From Corynebacterium mastitidis DSM 44356 (lineage in GTDB: Bacteria > Actinomycetota > Actinomycetes > Mycobacteriales > Mycobacteriaceae): 64,000 bases of DNA. The notes beneath the pieces were generated by a model, which saw only the letters and a program-made list of their open reading frames with translations, did no database searches and was not told the origin of the DNA. Positions 19,687 to 28,534 of this stretch are shown here, piece by piece; position 1 is the stretch's first letter; each line of letters starts with the position of its first letter. The position numbers were made by a program, and so were the translations under genes. The stretch lies in NCBI RefSeq assembly GCF_000375365.1, contig NZ_AQXB01000004.1, forward strand, positions 179,177 to 243,176. Direction: 5' to 3'.

Positions 19687-22600
19687 GAACGCCGGGCGGA
19701 TCAGCCCCAAGAAGCTCGCCGCCCTGCTCGGGCGCAACGCGCCCACCCCGCAGCAGGCGGAGGTGATCGAGGCCCCGGTGGGCCCCATGCTGGTGGTGGC
19801 GGGCGCCGGGGCCGGCAAGACGGAGACGATGGCCTCGCGCGCCGTGTGGCTCGTGGTCAACGGCCTGGTGGAGCCGGATCACATCCTGGGCCTGACCTTC
19901 ACCCGCAAGGCCGCCCAGCAGCTGCGCCAGCGCATCCGGGATCGCCTGCGCAGGCTGGCGCTGAGCCCCGCGCTGCGCGAGGTGGACCCCGGCGGCGAGC
20001 TGGCGGGCCGCCTGGACAACGCCCAGCCCGTGGTGCTCACCTACGACGCCTACGCGGGCCGCCTCGTGCAGGAATACGGCCTGCTCGCCCCCGTGGAGCC
20101 GCACGCGCGCCGCATCTCGGAGACGGAGCTGTTCACCATCGCCTCGCGGGTGGTGGCGGACTACCGGGGCCGTTTGAGCGTGGAGAGCGAGCCCGCCGCC
20201 GTGGTGGACACCCTGCTGGCCCTGCACGGGGAGATGCTCAACCACCAGGTCACCCCCGAGGACATCCGGGAGGAGACGCACCCCCTGGTGAGCCTGGTGC
20301 AGGAGCTGCCCCCGGGCAAGAGGCAGCGCAAGGAGCCCAACGCCACGCTGCAGAAGTGGCTCGACGCCCAGGAGCACCGCCTGGACTACCTGCCCCTGGT
20401 GGAGGCGCTGCGCGCGGAGCTGACCCGCCGCAACGCCGCCACCTTTGCCGACCACATGGCCGTGGCCGCGCGCCTGGCCAGCGAGCACCCCTCGGTGGGG
20501 GCCACGGAGCGGCGCAGGCACCGCGTGGTCATGCTGGACGAATACCAGGACACCAGCCACTCCCAGCGCGTGCTGCTGCGCGAGCTGTACGGCAAGGGCG
20601 CCGACCCCGGGCTCACCGTCAACGCGGTGGGGGATCCCATGCAGGCCATCTACGGGTGGCGCGGCGCTACGGCGGCCAACCTGGAAGCCTTCCGGGAGGA
20701 CTTTCCCGCCCCCCTTGGCCCCGCGCCCAAGAAGGAGCTCACCGTGAGCTTCCGCAACCCCGGGGCCGTGCTCGACCTCGCCAACGCAGTGTCCGCGGAG
20801 GTGCTGGGGCCCCCGGGGCGCCCGGACCGCACCGTGGCGCCCCTGACCCCGTTCGGCGGGGAGCGCGGCGAGGTCCAGGTGGCCTGGCACGCCACCGTGG
20901 AGGAGGAGCGCGCCCGGGTGGCCGAGCACATGGCCCGGCACTACGAGCGCGCGCAGGAGCAGGGAGAGCCCTTTTCCGCCGCGATCCTCGTGCGGGCCAA
21001 CAAGCACAGCGCCCCCCTGGCCGCCGAGCTGGCCCGGCGCGGGGTGCCCTACGAGGTGGTGGGCCTGGGCGGGCTGGTGGACGTCCCCGAGGTGGCCGAC
21101 GTCCTCGCCGTGGCCCGCCTGCTGATCCGCCCCGCCGAGGACGCCGCCGCGCTGCGGCTGCTCACCGGCCCCGCCGTGGGCCTGGGCTGGGCGGACGTGC
21201 GCGCGCTGGCGCGCCGGGCGCGCAACCTCGCGGGCCGGGCCACCGAGGCGGCCCCCGAGAAGGAGGCTCCGGAGGACCCCGAGGAGCGGCTGCGCCGCGC
21301 GGTGGAGCAGGCGATGCCGCCGGACCGCGAGCAGGTGGCCGGGCTGGGCGACGCCCTCGCGGACCTGGGCGAGGGGGCGGGCCTGAGCCCGGAGGGGCGC
21401 GGGCGCGCGGAGGAGGCGGCCGCGATGCTGCGCGGCCTGCGCACCCGCAGCCTGGGCAAGCCGCTGGTGGAGGTGCTCAGCGACGTCGAGCGCGCCCTGG
21501 GCGTGCGCACCGAGGTGCTGGCGCGGGAGGACCCCTTCGCCCCGGGCGCGGTGGGCACCGTGCACCTCGACCGGCTGCTGGAGGAGGCCGCGGGCTTTGC
21601 CGCCGTCCCCGGGGCCACCCTGGGCGGCTTCCTGGACTACTGCGACCTGGCGCGCAGCCGGGATCGCGGGCTGGAGCCCGGCGCGGTGACCGTGCGCAGC
21701 GACCGGGTGCAGATCATGACGGCCCACAAGGCCAAGGGGTTGGAATGGCGGCACGTGGCGGTGCCGCACGCGGACGAATCCACCTGGAAGGTCCAGGCGG
21801 AGACGTTCCTCACCCAGGTCAGGCGGGTCCCCGCCACCCTGCGCGGGGAGGTGCGGGAGGCCACCGCCGCGAGCGAGGAGGCCCCGGTGTTCGACCCGGG
21901 CGGCGCGGAGAACCGCAAGGAGTTCGAGGACCTCGGAAAGGACTACATCGACCGGGTGCGCGCCGCCGAGGCGGAGGAGGCCACCCGTCTGTTCTACGTG
22001 GCGCTCACCCGCACGGAGCGCACGCTCCTGGTCAGCGGGAGTTCCCTGCGCGGGGAGACCCAGCCCGTCCGCCCCTACGCGCACCTGGAGCTGCTGGCCG
22101 CCCTGCGCCCGGACGCCGTGGCGCACTGGTACGGCGGCGACGGCGCGGACCCGGCGGCCGAGCCCGTTTCCCCGCCGCCGGAGGAGGGGGTCTTCCCGCC
22201 GCCCGGGGTCCGCGCGGACCTGCGCGAGGGGGCCCGGCTCGTGCGTGCGGCGCTGGCGGACCTGCCGCCGCAGGAGGAGGGCGAGCTGTTTGGCCAGTGG
22301 GAGGCGGACGTCACGGCCCTGTGCGAGGAGCAGCGGGCGCTGCGCGCCCCGGTGGTGCGCGTGGAGCTTCCCGGCGAGCTGACCGCCAGCGACCTGGTGA
22401 GCATCAAGGCGGACCCGGCGCAGTTCGCCCGCTGCCAGCGCAGGCCCGTGCCGTTTAAGCCCAACTCCTTTGCCAAGCGCGGCACGGCGTTTCACGAGTG
22501 GCTGGAGGAGCGCTTCGGCGGGGCGGGGCTGCTCGACGAGGACCAGCTCCCGGGCCTGGGGGAGCCGGAGGTCACCGCCGACGAGGTCCGCGTGCTCAAG

Positions 22601-23020
22601 GAGAAGTTCCTGGCCAGCCGGTGGGCGCAGCGCACCCCGGCCTACGTGGAGCACCCCTTCGAGGTCACGCTCGGCGCGGCGGTGGTGCGCGGGAGGGTGG
22701 ACGCGATCTTCCCGGACGCGGAGACCGGAGGGTGGCTCATCGTGGACTGGAAGACGGGCATGCCGCCCGCGACGCGGGAGGAGCGCCGCGCGGCGGAGAT
22801 CCAGCTCGCGGTGTACAAGGTGGCCCTCGGCGAGCTGCTGGGTACCCGCCACATCCGCGCGATGTTCCACTACGTGGCGCTTGATCGCACCCTGGAGCCG
22901 GACTCCCTGCCGGGCAGGGAGGAACTCGCCGCGCTCATGTCCGCCGCCGCTTCCCCCACGGACGCGCCCGCCCCGGGAGGGGTTAAGGTGTCAGGGAATC
23001 GTTCAGAGGCGCGGCGTTAA
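19676..23020 (+). CDS. adnB: AdnB subunit of the AdnAB helicase-nuclease
   Basis: A 1114-residue UvrD/Rep-type helicase fused to a PD-(D/E)XK nuclease. Walker A is AGAGAGKT (42-49), Walker B DEYQ (288-291), the helicase motif MTAHKAKGLEW is intact, and the nuclease has IVDWKTG (D1024, K1026). With all motor motifs intact, this is the working motor of the complex. It starts with TTG, chosen because AAGGAAGG lies at ideal distance and no other start fits; the start is inside adnA, so the two subunits are co-translated. Confidence 0.93.
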   Translation: MPRENAGRISPKKLAALLGRNAPTPQQAEVIEAPVGPMLVVAGAGAGKTETMASRAVWLVVNGLVEPDHILGLTFTRKAAQQLRQRIRDRLRRLALSPALREVDPGGELAGRLDNAQPVVLTYDAYAGRLVQEYGLLAPVEPHARRISETELFTIASRVVADYRGRLSVESEPAAVVDTLLALHGEMLNHQVTPEDIREETHPLVSLVQELPPGKRQRKEPNATLQKWLDAQEHRLDYLPLVEALRAELTRRNAATFADHMAVAARLASEHPSVGATERRRHRVVMLDEYQDTSHSQRVLLRELYGKGADPGLTVNAVGDPMQAIYGWRGATAANLEAFREDFPAPLGPAPKKELTVSFRNPGAVLDLANAVSAEVLGPPGRPDRTVAPLTPFGGERGEVQVAWHATVEEERARVAEHMARHYERAQEQGEPFSAAILVRANKHSAPLAAELARRGVPYEVVGLGGLVDVPEVADVLAVARLLIRPAEDAAALRLLTGPAVGLGWADVRALARRARNLAGRATEAAPEKEAPEDPEERLRRAVEQAMPPDREQVAGLGDALADLGEGAGLSPEGRGRAEEAAAMLRGLRTRSLGKPLVEVLSDVERALGVRTEVLAREDPFAPGAVGTVHLDRLLEEAAGFAAVPGATLGGFLDYCDLARSRDRGLEPGAVTVRSDRVQIMTAHKAKGLEWRHVAVPHADESTWKVQAETFLTQVRRVPATLRGEVREATAASEEAPVFDPGGAENRKEFEDLGKDYIDRVRAAEAEEATRLFYVALTRTERTLLVSGSSLRGETQPVRPYAHLELLAALRPDAVAHWYGGDGADPAAEPVSPPPEEGVFPPPGVRADLREGARLVRAALADLPPQEEGELFGQWEADVTALCEEQRALRAPVVRVELPGELTASDLVSIKADPAQFARCQRRPVPFKPNSFAKRGTAFHEWLEERFGGAGLLDEDQLPGLGEPEVTADEVRVLKEKFLASRWAQRTPAYVEHPFEVTLGAAVVRGRVDAIFPDAETGGWLIVDWKTGMPPATREERRAAEIQLAVYKVALGELLGTRHIRAMFHYVALDRTLEPDSLPGREELAALMSAAASPTDAPAPGGVKVSGNRSEARR

Positions 23021-23029
23021 GGAGTAGCG

Positions 23030-24106
23030 GTGGCTAAGAGGTTTCGGGAGCGCTTTCGCGCCGAGGGGCAGCTCAGCGCCATGCCCGTGCACGCCCTGCT
23101 GGGGGTGATCTCCATCCCGGGCAAGCCGCGCAGCAGCCCGTGGGTGCTCATCGGCACCCGCGTGGCGTACGCCCTGATGCTGCTTGTGCTGGTGGCGGTC
23201 ATCGTGTACGCGGACGGGGACGGGTATTCCGAGCCCCTGACCTTCATCGACGCGCTGTACTACTCGGCGGTCTCCCTCTCCACCACCGGCTACGGGGACA
23301 TCACGCCGGTCACGCAGGGGGCCCGCGTGGTGAACATCCTGGTGATCACCCCCATGCGCATCGCCTTTCTTATCATCTTGGTGGGTACCACGCTCTCGGT
23401 GCTCACGGAGGAGTCGCGGAAGTCCCTGCAGATACAGCGTTGGAGGAATAGAGTGCGCAATCACACCATCGTCGTAGGCTACGGCACCAAGGGGCGCTCC
23501 GCCGTGGCGGCCCTGCTGGCCGACGGCGTCCCCGCCCACCAGATCGTGGTCATCGACACCGACCGCGTGGCGCTGAGCCGCGCCGAGAACCAGGGGCTGG
23601 TGACCGTCCACGGCTCCGCCACCAAGGCGGACGTGCTCAAGATCGCGGGCGTGAGCCGCGCCCGCTCCGTGGTGGTGGCCCCCAACCTGGACGATACCGC
23701 CGTGCTCGTCACCCTCTCCGTGCGGGAGCTGGCGCCGAGCGCGATGATCGTGGCCAGCGTGCGCGAGTCGGAGAACCAGCATCTCCTGGAGCAGTCCGGC
23801 GCGGATTCCGTGGTCATCTCCTCGGAGACCGCCGGGCGCATGCTCGGCCTGGCCACCGTGACCCCCTCTGTGGTGGAGATGATGGAGGATCTGCTCTCCC
23901 CGGACGAGGGTTTCTCCGTGGCGGAGCGCCCCGTGGCCGAGGACGAGGTGGGGGCCAACCCCCGTCACCTCGCGGACATCGTGCTGGGTGTGGTGCGCTC
24001 CGGCGAGCTGTACCGCATCGACTCCCCCGAGGCGGAGGCCGTGGAGCCGGGCGACCGCCTGCTCTACGTGCGCCGCGTCACCGAGCAGGACGTCGAGGGG
24101 CAGTGA
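23030..24106 (+). CDS. K+ channel with RCK domain (CglK/MthK-like)
   Basis: A 358-residue channel subunit: first helix about residues 42-62, pore with selectivity filter TTGYGD (85-90), second helix about 98-118, then a cytoplasmic RCK domain whose nucleotide-binding loop VGYGTKGRS is at 149-157 and a TrkA-C part at the end. It resembles C. glutamicum CglK, needed for potassium uptake and growth at acid pH. The GTG at 23030 follows AAGGAG. An internal GTG at codon 142 has its own GGAGG (see separate entry). The 3' end overlaps uvrD2 by 4 bases. Confidence 0.9.
   Translation: MAKRFRERFRAEGQLSAMPVHALLGVISIPGKPRSSPWVLIGTRVAYALMLLVLVAVIVYADGDGYSEPLTFIDALYYSAVSLSTTGYGDITPVTQGARVVNILVITPMRIAFLIILVGTTLSVLTEESRKSLQIQRWRNRVRNHTIVVGYGTKGRSAVAALLADGVPAHQIVVIDTDRVALSRAENQGLVTVHGSATKADVLKIAGVSRARSVVVAPNLDDTAVLVTLSVRELAPSAMIVASVRESENQHLLEQSGADSVVISSETAGRMLGLATVTPSVVEMMEDLLSPDEGFSVAERPVAEDEVGANPRHLADIVLGVVRSGELYRIDSPEAEAVEPGDRLLYVRRVTEQDVEGQ
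23442..23455 (+). promoter_or_regulatory. Internal ribosome binding site and start for a free RCK domain
   Basis: GGAGG (23442-23446), 6 bases, then an in-frame GTG (23453) at codon 142, exactly where the RCK domain begins (VRNHTIVVGYG). Initiation here would give a 217-residue soluble RCK protein. MthK makes its free RCK subunits from an internal start in the same place; use here is inferred. Confidence 0.55.
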
Positions 24107-26187
24107 GAGGGACGGTGAGAGAGGCGGTGAGCAGCGCGGTGTGGAACCTCGATCAGCTCGATGACGACCAGCGGGTGGCGGCCACCGCCCCGCGCGGCCC
24201 GGTGTGCATCCTGGCGGGCGCGGGCACGGGTAAGACCCGCACCATCACCTACCGCATCGCCCACCTCATCAGCGGGGGCTTTGTGGCCCCGCAGCGGGTG
24301 CTGGCGGTGACCTTCACCGCGCGCGCGGCGGGCGAGATGCGCGACCGCCTCAACCACATGGGGGTGGGCGGGGTGCAGGCGCTGACCTTCCACGCCGCCG
24401 CGCGCCGCCAGCTCCGGTACTTCTGGCCGCAGGTGGCGGGGGACCTGCCGTGGCGGCTGCTGGATAACAAGTTCCCGTTCGTGGCGCGCGCCGCCCGGGC
24501 GGCCGGGGTGGAGCCCACCACGGAAATGCTGCGCGACCTGCTCGGGGAGATCGAGTGGGCCAAGGCGTCGCTGGTCAGTGCCGACCAGTACGCCGGGCAC
24601 GTCGAGGGCACGCACCGCACGCCCCCCACCTCCCCGCAGAAGGTGGCGGAGGTCTACCGCCGCTACGAGGAGTCCAAGGTCACCCCGGAGGGGATGCTGC
24701 TGGACTTTGACGACCTGCTGCTGCACACCGCCGGGGCGCTGGAGAACTCCCGGGCGGTGGCCGAGGAGTTCCGGGAGCGCTACCGCAGCTTCGTGGTGGA
24801 CGAGTACCAGGACGTCACGCCCTTGCAGCAGCGGGTGCTCGACGCCTGGCTGGGGCAGCGCGACGACGTCACGGTGGTGGGCGACGCCAACCAGACGATC
24901 TACTCTTTCACCGGGGCGAGCCCGGAGAACCTGCTGCGGTTCTCCCGCACCTACCCGCACGCCACCGTGGTCAAGCTGCAGCGCGATTACCGCTCCACCC
25001 CCCAGATCACGGACCTGGCCAACACGGTGATCGACCGCGCCACCGGCAGGCTCGCCGGAACCCGCCTGCGCCTGGAGGGCATGCGGCCTCCGGGGCCGGA
25101 GCCGGACTTCCACTCCTACCCGGACGAGCCCACCGAGGCCCGCGAGGTGGCCGGGCAGATCCTCACCCTGCTCAACCGGGGGGTTCCCGCCTCGCAGATC
25201 GCGGTGCTCTACCGCATCAACTCCCAGTCCGCGGCCTTCGAGCAGGCGCTGTCCGACGCCGGGATCGTCTACCAGGTGCGCGGGGGCGAGGGCTTCTTCC
25301 AGCGCGCGGAGATCACCCAGGCGATCAAGGAGCTGGTGCGCGCCTCCCAGCGCCCCGACCTCCCGGACCTCCCCCTGGGGGAGCTGGTGCGCGGCATCCT
25401 CGCCCCGCTGGGGCTGACGGACACCGAGCCCAGCGGCGCCCAGGCGCGCGAGCGCTGGCAGCTATTGGGGGCGCTGGCCGACCTCTCCGAGGAGCTCGCC
25501 CGGGACATCGCCGGCCTGGACCTGCCCGGCCTGCTCGCGGAGCTGCGCCGCCGCGCGGACTCCAAGCAGCCGCCCACGGTGCAGGGCGTGACCCTGGCGA
25601 GCTTGCACGCCGCCAAGGGCCTGGAGTGGGACGCGGTGTTCCTGGTGGGGCTCACGGAGAACATGCTGCCGATCAGCCACGCCATTAAGGCGGGCGCCCG
25701 GCACATCGAGGAGGAGCGCCGCCTGTTCTATGTGGGCATCACCCGGGCTCGGGAGCACCTGCACCTGTCCTGGTCGCTCGCCCGCCAGGAGGGCGGGCGC
25801 GCCTCGCGCAAGCGCACGCGCTTTCTGGACGGCGTGGCCCCGGAGCTGGACGTCCGCGAGGCGCCCCCGCGCAGCGTCAAGGCCAAGCGCTGCCGGGTGT
25901 GCGGACGCCCGCTGCACGGGACCACGGAAAAGACCCTGGGCCGCCACGAGGACTGCCCCTCGGACATGGACGCCGCCGTGTTCGAGGGCCTGCGGGCCTG
26001 GCGCAGCGCGCTGTCCCAGGAGATGCAGGTGCCCGCCTACATCGTGTTCACGGACGCCACCCTGGTGGCCATCGCGGAGGCGATGCCCGCCACGGAGCGC
26101 GAGCTGCTGAGCATCTCCGGGGTGGGGCCGGTCAAGGTGGAGCGCTTCGGGGAGTCCCTGCTGGCGGCGCTGTCCCAGTATCGCTAG
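24103..26187 (+). CDS. uvrD2: ATP-dependent DNA helicase UvrD2
   Basis: A 694-residue superfamily 1 helicase. Walker A is AGAGTGKT (38-45) and Walker B DEYQ (233-236). The actinobacterial UvrD2 zinc element is present as C597-x2-C600 and H615-x2-C618, where the usual tetracysteine has His in the third place. A C-terminal HRDC domain (about 625-692, FEGLRAWRSALSQEM onward) follows. UvrD2 is essential in M. tuberculosis. Start: GTG at 24103 overlapping the channel gene stop; GTGs at 24115 and 24127 are alternatives. It overlaps the convergent downstream gene by 4 bases. Confidence 0.93.
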   Translation: MRGTVREAVSSAVWNLDQLDDDQRVAATAPRGPVCILAGAGTGKTRTITYRIAHLISGGFVAPQRVLAVTFTARAAGEMRDRLNHMGVGGVQALTFHAAARRQLRYFWPQVAGDLPWRLLDNKFPFVARAARAAGVEPTTEMLRDLLGEIEWAKASLVSADQYAGHVEGTHRTPPTSPQKVAEVYRRYEESKVTPEGMLLDFDDLLLHTAGALENSRAVAEEFRERYRSFVVDEYQDVTPLQQRVLDAWLGQRDDVTVVGDANQTIYSFTGASPENLLRFSRTYPHATVVKLQRDYRSTPQITDLANTVIDRATGRLAGTRLRLEGMRPPGPEPDFHSYPDEPTEAREVAGQILTLLNRGVPASQIAVLYRINSQSAAFEQALSDAGIVYQVRGGEGFFQRAEITQAIKELVRASQRPDLPDLPLGELVRGILAPLGLTDTEPSGAQARERWQLLGALADLSEELARDIAGLDLPGLLAELRRRADSKQPPTVQGVTLASLHAAKGLEWDAVFLVGLTENMLPISHAIKAGARHIEEERRLFYVGITRAREHLHLSWSLARQEGGRASRKRTRFLDGVAPELDVREAPPRSVKAKRCRVCGRPLHGTTEKTLGRHEDCPSDMDAAVFEGLRAWRSALSQEMQVPAYIVFTDATLVAIAEAMPATERELLSISGVGPVKVERFGESLLAALSQYR

Positions 26188-27032
26188 CCGCCACCCAAGC
26201 GCCCGCACAGCACGCACTTGGGGTGCGGGCGCAGCGCCGCGCGCCGCTCCATCCCGGCGGCGCGGTAGGGGTCGATGCGCAGCACCTCCCCGGGGCCCAG
26301 CGCCATGCCCGGGTGCCCCGGCGGCTCCGGGGTAGCACCCGCCAGCCAGGCGCCGCAGGCGCTCAGCCGCGCGGCGGTGGCGTGCAGGGCGGGCCCGTAG
26401 CCGGGGTCCGTGACCTGGGTGAGCACGCGGTACCAGCGGGGGTCCTCCTCGTTGCGGTGCAGGACGTAGCACACCGGGCAGGGGCCGGTGCCCTCGATCC
26501 TGGCCGGGCCGATCACGCCCTGTGCGCCGAGGAGCAGCGCGGGCAGCACGGTGGGGCAGTGGCGCAGCAGCGCCGGGACCAGCCGCCCGTACTCGGCGGC
26601 GCTGTCCACCAGGAGCACCGGGCCGCACAGGCCGTGCAGGCCCCGCGCGTCGCCCGGGGAGCCGCCCGGCGGCCTGCGCACCGCCAGCCCGTCCTCGCTC
26701 AGCAGCGCCGCGGTGAGCCGGGCGAGGCGGCTGCTTCCCAGCACCGTGATCGGGGCGCGGTCGGCGTCCGCGCGGCGCAGCACGCGGTACTCCACCAGCT
26801 CTCCCACCAGGGAGGCCGCCGCCAGCCGGGGCAGCCCGGCGGCGCGCAGCCGCTCTATGAGCTTCGACCTCGGGGTGGCCCGGCGCGCCCCGGCGAGCGC
26901 GGCGGCCACCGCGCGTGGGTGGGCGACCTCCACGATGCCCGCGCGCCGGGCGTCGATCCCGCATTGCACGCTGCGGGAGTCGCGCACCACCACGTGCGCG
27001 GCGGGCGCGAGTATCAGATCCTCGTCCGGCAT
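26184..27032 (-). CDS. Cyclodehydratase-like (TOMM leader-binding-like) Cys4 protein
   Basis: A 282-residue protein resembling the E1-like/cyclodehydratase-domain proteins of azole-peptide (TOMM) pathways and mycobacterial Rv3196. An N-terminal winged-helix-like part (to about residue 100) precedes a Rossmann-like ITVLGSSRLARLTAALL segment. Two pairs of cysteines, CPVC and CVLC, would form a structural zinc site; between them is VLHRNEEDPRWY. No YcaO partner, dehydrogenase or precursor peptide is seen in the window. It is conserved beside uvrD2 in actinobacteria, so a housekeeping role is possible. The ATG at 27032 follows AGGGGGA. Confidence 0.6.
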   Translation of the reverse strand: MPDEDLILAPAAHVVVRDSRSVQCGIDARRAGIVEVAHPRAVAAALAGARRATPRSKLIERLRAAGLPRLAAASLVGELVEYRVLRRADADRAPITVLGSSRLARLTAALLSEDGLAVRRPPGGSPGDARGLHGLCGPVLLVDSAAEYGRLVPALLRHCPTVLPALLLGAQGVIGPARIEGTGPCPVCYVLHRNEEDPRWYRVLTQVTDPGYGPALHATAARLSACGAWLAGATPEPPGHPGMALGPGEVLRIDPYRAAGMERRAALRPHPKCVLCGRLGGG

Positions 27033-27107
27033 GGTTCCCCCTGCTTCCCGCGCCGTCCCCCGGCGCGTTCCCCGCCTCCCATTGCAGCACAGGTACACTG
27101 CCGTGTC

Positions 27108-27638
27108 ATGTCAGCAGAACAGCCCGCCACCCCCGAGGCCTACGAGGCCCCCGAGGTGGAGGTGATCGCCTCTCCCCGGCGCACCAAGTCCGTGCAGGCG
27201 CGTCTGGTGCAGGGGCGCATCCAGGTGCGCGTTCCGGCGGCGATGGGCCGGGCCGAGCGGGAGCGCGCGGTGGAGAAGGTGGTGGCGGGGCTGCGCCGCA
27301 AGATCTCCTCCGGGTATAGCGACGCGGAGCTGCAGCGGCGGGCGCGGCACCTCAACGCGGCCTACCTGGAGGGGCGGGCGGAGGCGTCGTCGGTGCGGTG
27401 GGTGAGCAACCAGCGGCATCGCTGGGGCTCGTGCACGGTGGGCACGGGGGAGATCCGCGTCAGCGACCGGCTGCGCGAGGTGCCCGGCTACGTGCTGGAC
27501 GCCGTGCTCATCCACGAGCTGACGCACACCTTTGTCCCCGGCGGACACAGCGCGGAGTTCTACCGCTGGGCGGACCGCGCGCCCAAGGCGGAGCGCGCCC
27601 GGGGGTACCTCGAGGCATACCAGCGATACGGGAGGTAA
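27108..27638 (+). CDS. YgjP/M48-type metallopeptidase-like protein
   Basis: A 176-residue protein of the YgjP-like (DUF45) metallopeptidase family. The zinc motif HELTH is in AVLIHELTHTFVPGGHSAEF, with the downstream His in GGHS as a likely third ligand; NQRHRWGSCTVG is the family's conserved upstream segment. There is no signal peptide, so it is cytosolic. The substrate is unknown. It is divergent from the cyclodehydratase-like gene and followed 5 bases later by the homocysteine methyltransferase gene. Confidence 0.82.
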   Translation: MSAEQPATPEAYEAPEVEVIASPRRTKSVQARLVQGRIQVRVPAAMGRAERERAVEKVVAGLRRKISSGYSDAELQRRARHLNAAYLEGRAEASSVRWVSNQRHRWGSCTVGTGEIRVSDRLREVPGYVLDAVLIHELTHTFVPGGHSAEFYRWADRAPKAERARGYLEAYQRYGR

Positions 27639-27643
27639 CGGAC

Positions 27644-28534
27644 ATGATCTTTACGCCACCGGGCCCCGGCGAGGCCCCGATCATCCTCGACGGCGGCCTG
27701 GGGACCCACCTGGAGCGGCGCGGGAATGACATCAGCGGCGCCCTGTGGTCCGCGCAGATCCTCAAGGACCGGCCCCAGGAGGTGCGCGCGGCGCACGCGG
27801 ACTTCTTCGCCGCCGGGGCGCAGGTGGCCACCACCTGCTCCTACCAGGTGACCTTCGAGGGCGGCGGGGATGAGACCACGGCCCTGCTGCGCGCCAGCGT
27901 GCGCCTTGCCCGGGAGGCCGCCGAGGAGGCGGCGGGGAGCGGCGGCGGGCCCCGCTGGGTGGCGGCCTCGGTGGGGCCCTACGGCGCGGGTCCGGGGCCG
28001 GGCACGGAATACGACGGCGCGTACGGCAAGGATGAGCGCGAGCTGGCGCGCTGGCACGGGCCCCGAGCGGAGGCGCTGGCGGCGGCGGGCCCGGACCTGC
28101 TCCTCGCGGAGACGATCCCCTCGCTGCCGGAGGTGGCCGCCCTGTCCGTGGCGCTGCGCGGCCTGGGCCTGCCGGTGGCTCTGAGCCTCAGCGTGGCGGG
28201 CGGGAGGCTGCGCGACGGCTCCGACCTCGGGGAGGCCGCCCGCCTGGCCGGGGAGATCCCGGGCCTGTGCGCGCTGGGCGTGAACTGCTGCAGCGCCCGG
28301 GAGGCCACCGCCGCCCTGGGCATCCTGCGGCGGCACACCGCCCTCCCGCTGCTGGCCTACCCCAACTCCGGGGAGCGGTGGGACGCCTCCGCCCGGCGCT
28401 GGGTGGCCACGCCGGAGGAGCCCGCCGCGCTGCGTATCGACGCCCCGGTGGCCCTCATCGGGGGCTGCTGCCGGGTGGGGCCGGAGGAGATTGCGCGGGT
28501 GGCGCGGCGTTGGGTAGGAAACGATAGGCGATGA
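27644..28534 (+). CDS. mmuM: Homocysteine S-methyltransferase
   Basis: A 296-residue enzyme that moves a methyl group from S-methylmethionine (or SAM) to homocysteine, forming methionine. The TIM-barrel start APIILDGGLGTHLERRG and the zinc-thiolate cysteines, in LGVNCCSA and IGGCCRVGP, are present. A GGAGG precedes the ATG at 27644. The convergent permease next door, overlapping by 80 bases, is of the type that imports S-methylmethionine, so the two would form a salvage pair; the permease is frameshifted here. Confidence 0.9.
   Translation: MIFTPPGPGEAPIILDGGLGTHLERRGNDISGALWSAQILKDRPQEVRAAHADFFAAGAQVATTCSYQVTFEGGGDETTALLRASVRLAREAAEEAAGSGGGPRWVAASVGPYGAGPGPGTEYDGAYGKDERELARWHGPRAEALAAAGPDLLLAETIPSLPEVAALSVALRGLGLPVALSLSVAGGRLRDGSDLGEAARLAGEIPGLCALGVNCCSAREATAALGILRRHTALPLLAYPNSGERWDASARRWVATPEEPAALRIDAPVALIGGCCRVGPEEIARVARRWVGNDRR

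Noticed and set aside
16462..22870. Open frames of over 1000 codons antisense to adnA and adnB
   Set aside because: Third-position G+C bias of the real genes suppresses antisense stops; the translations are low complexity without motifs.
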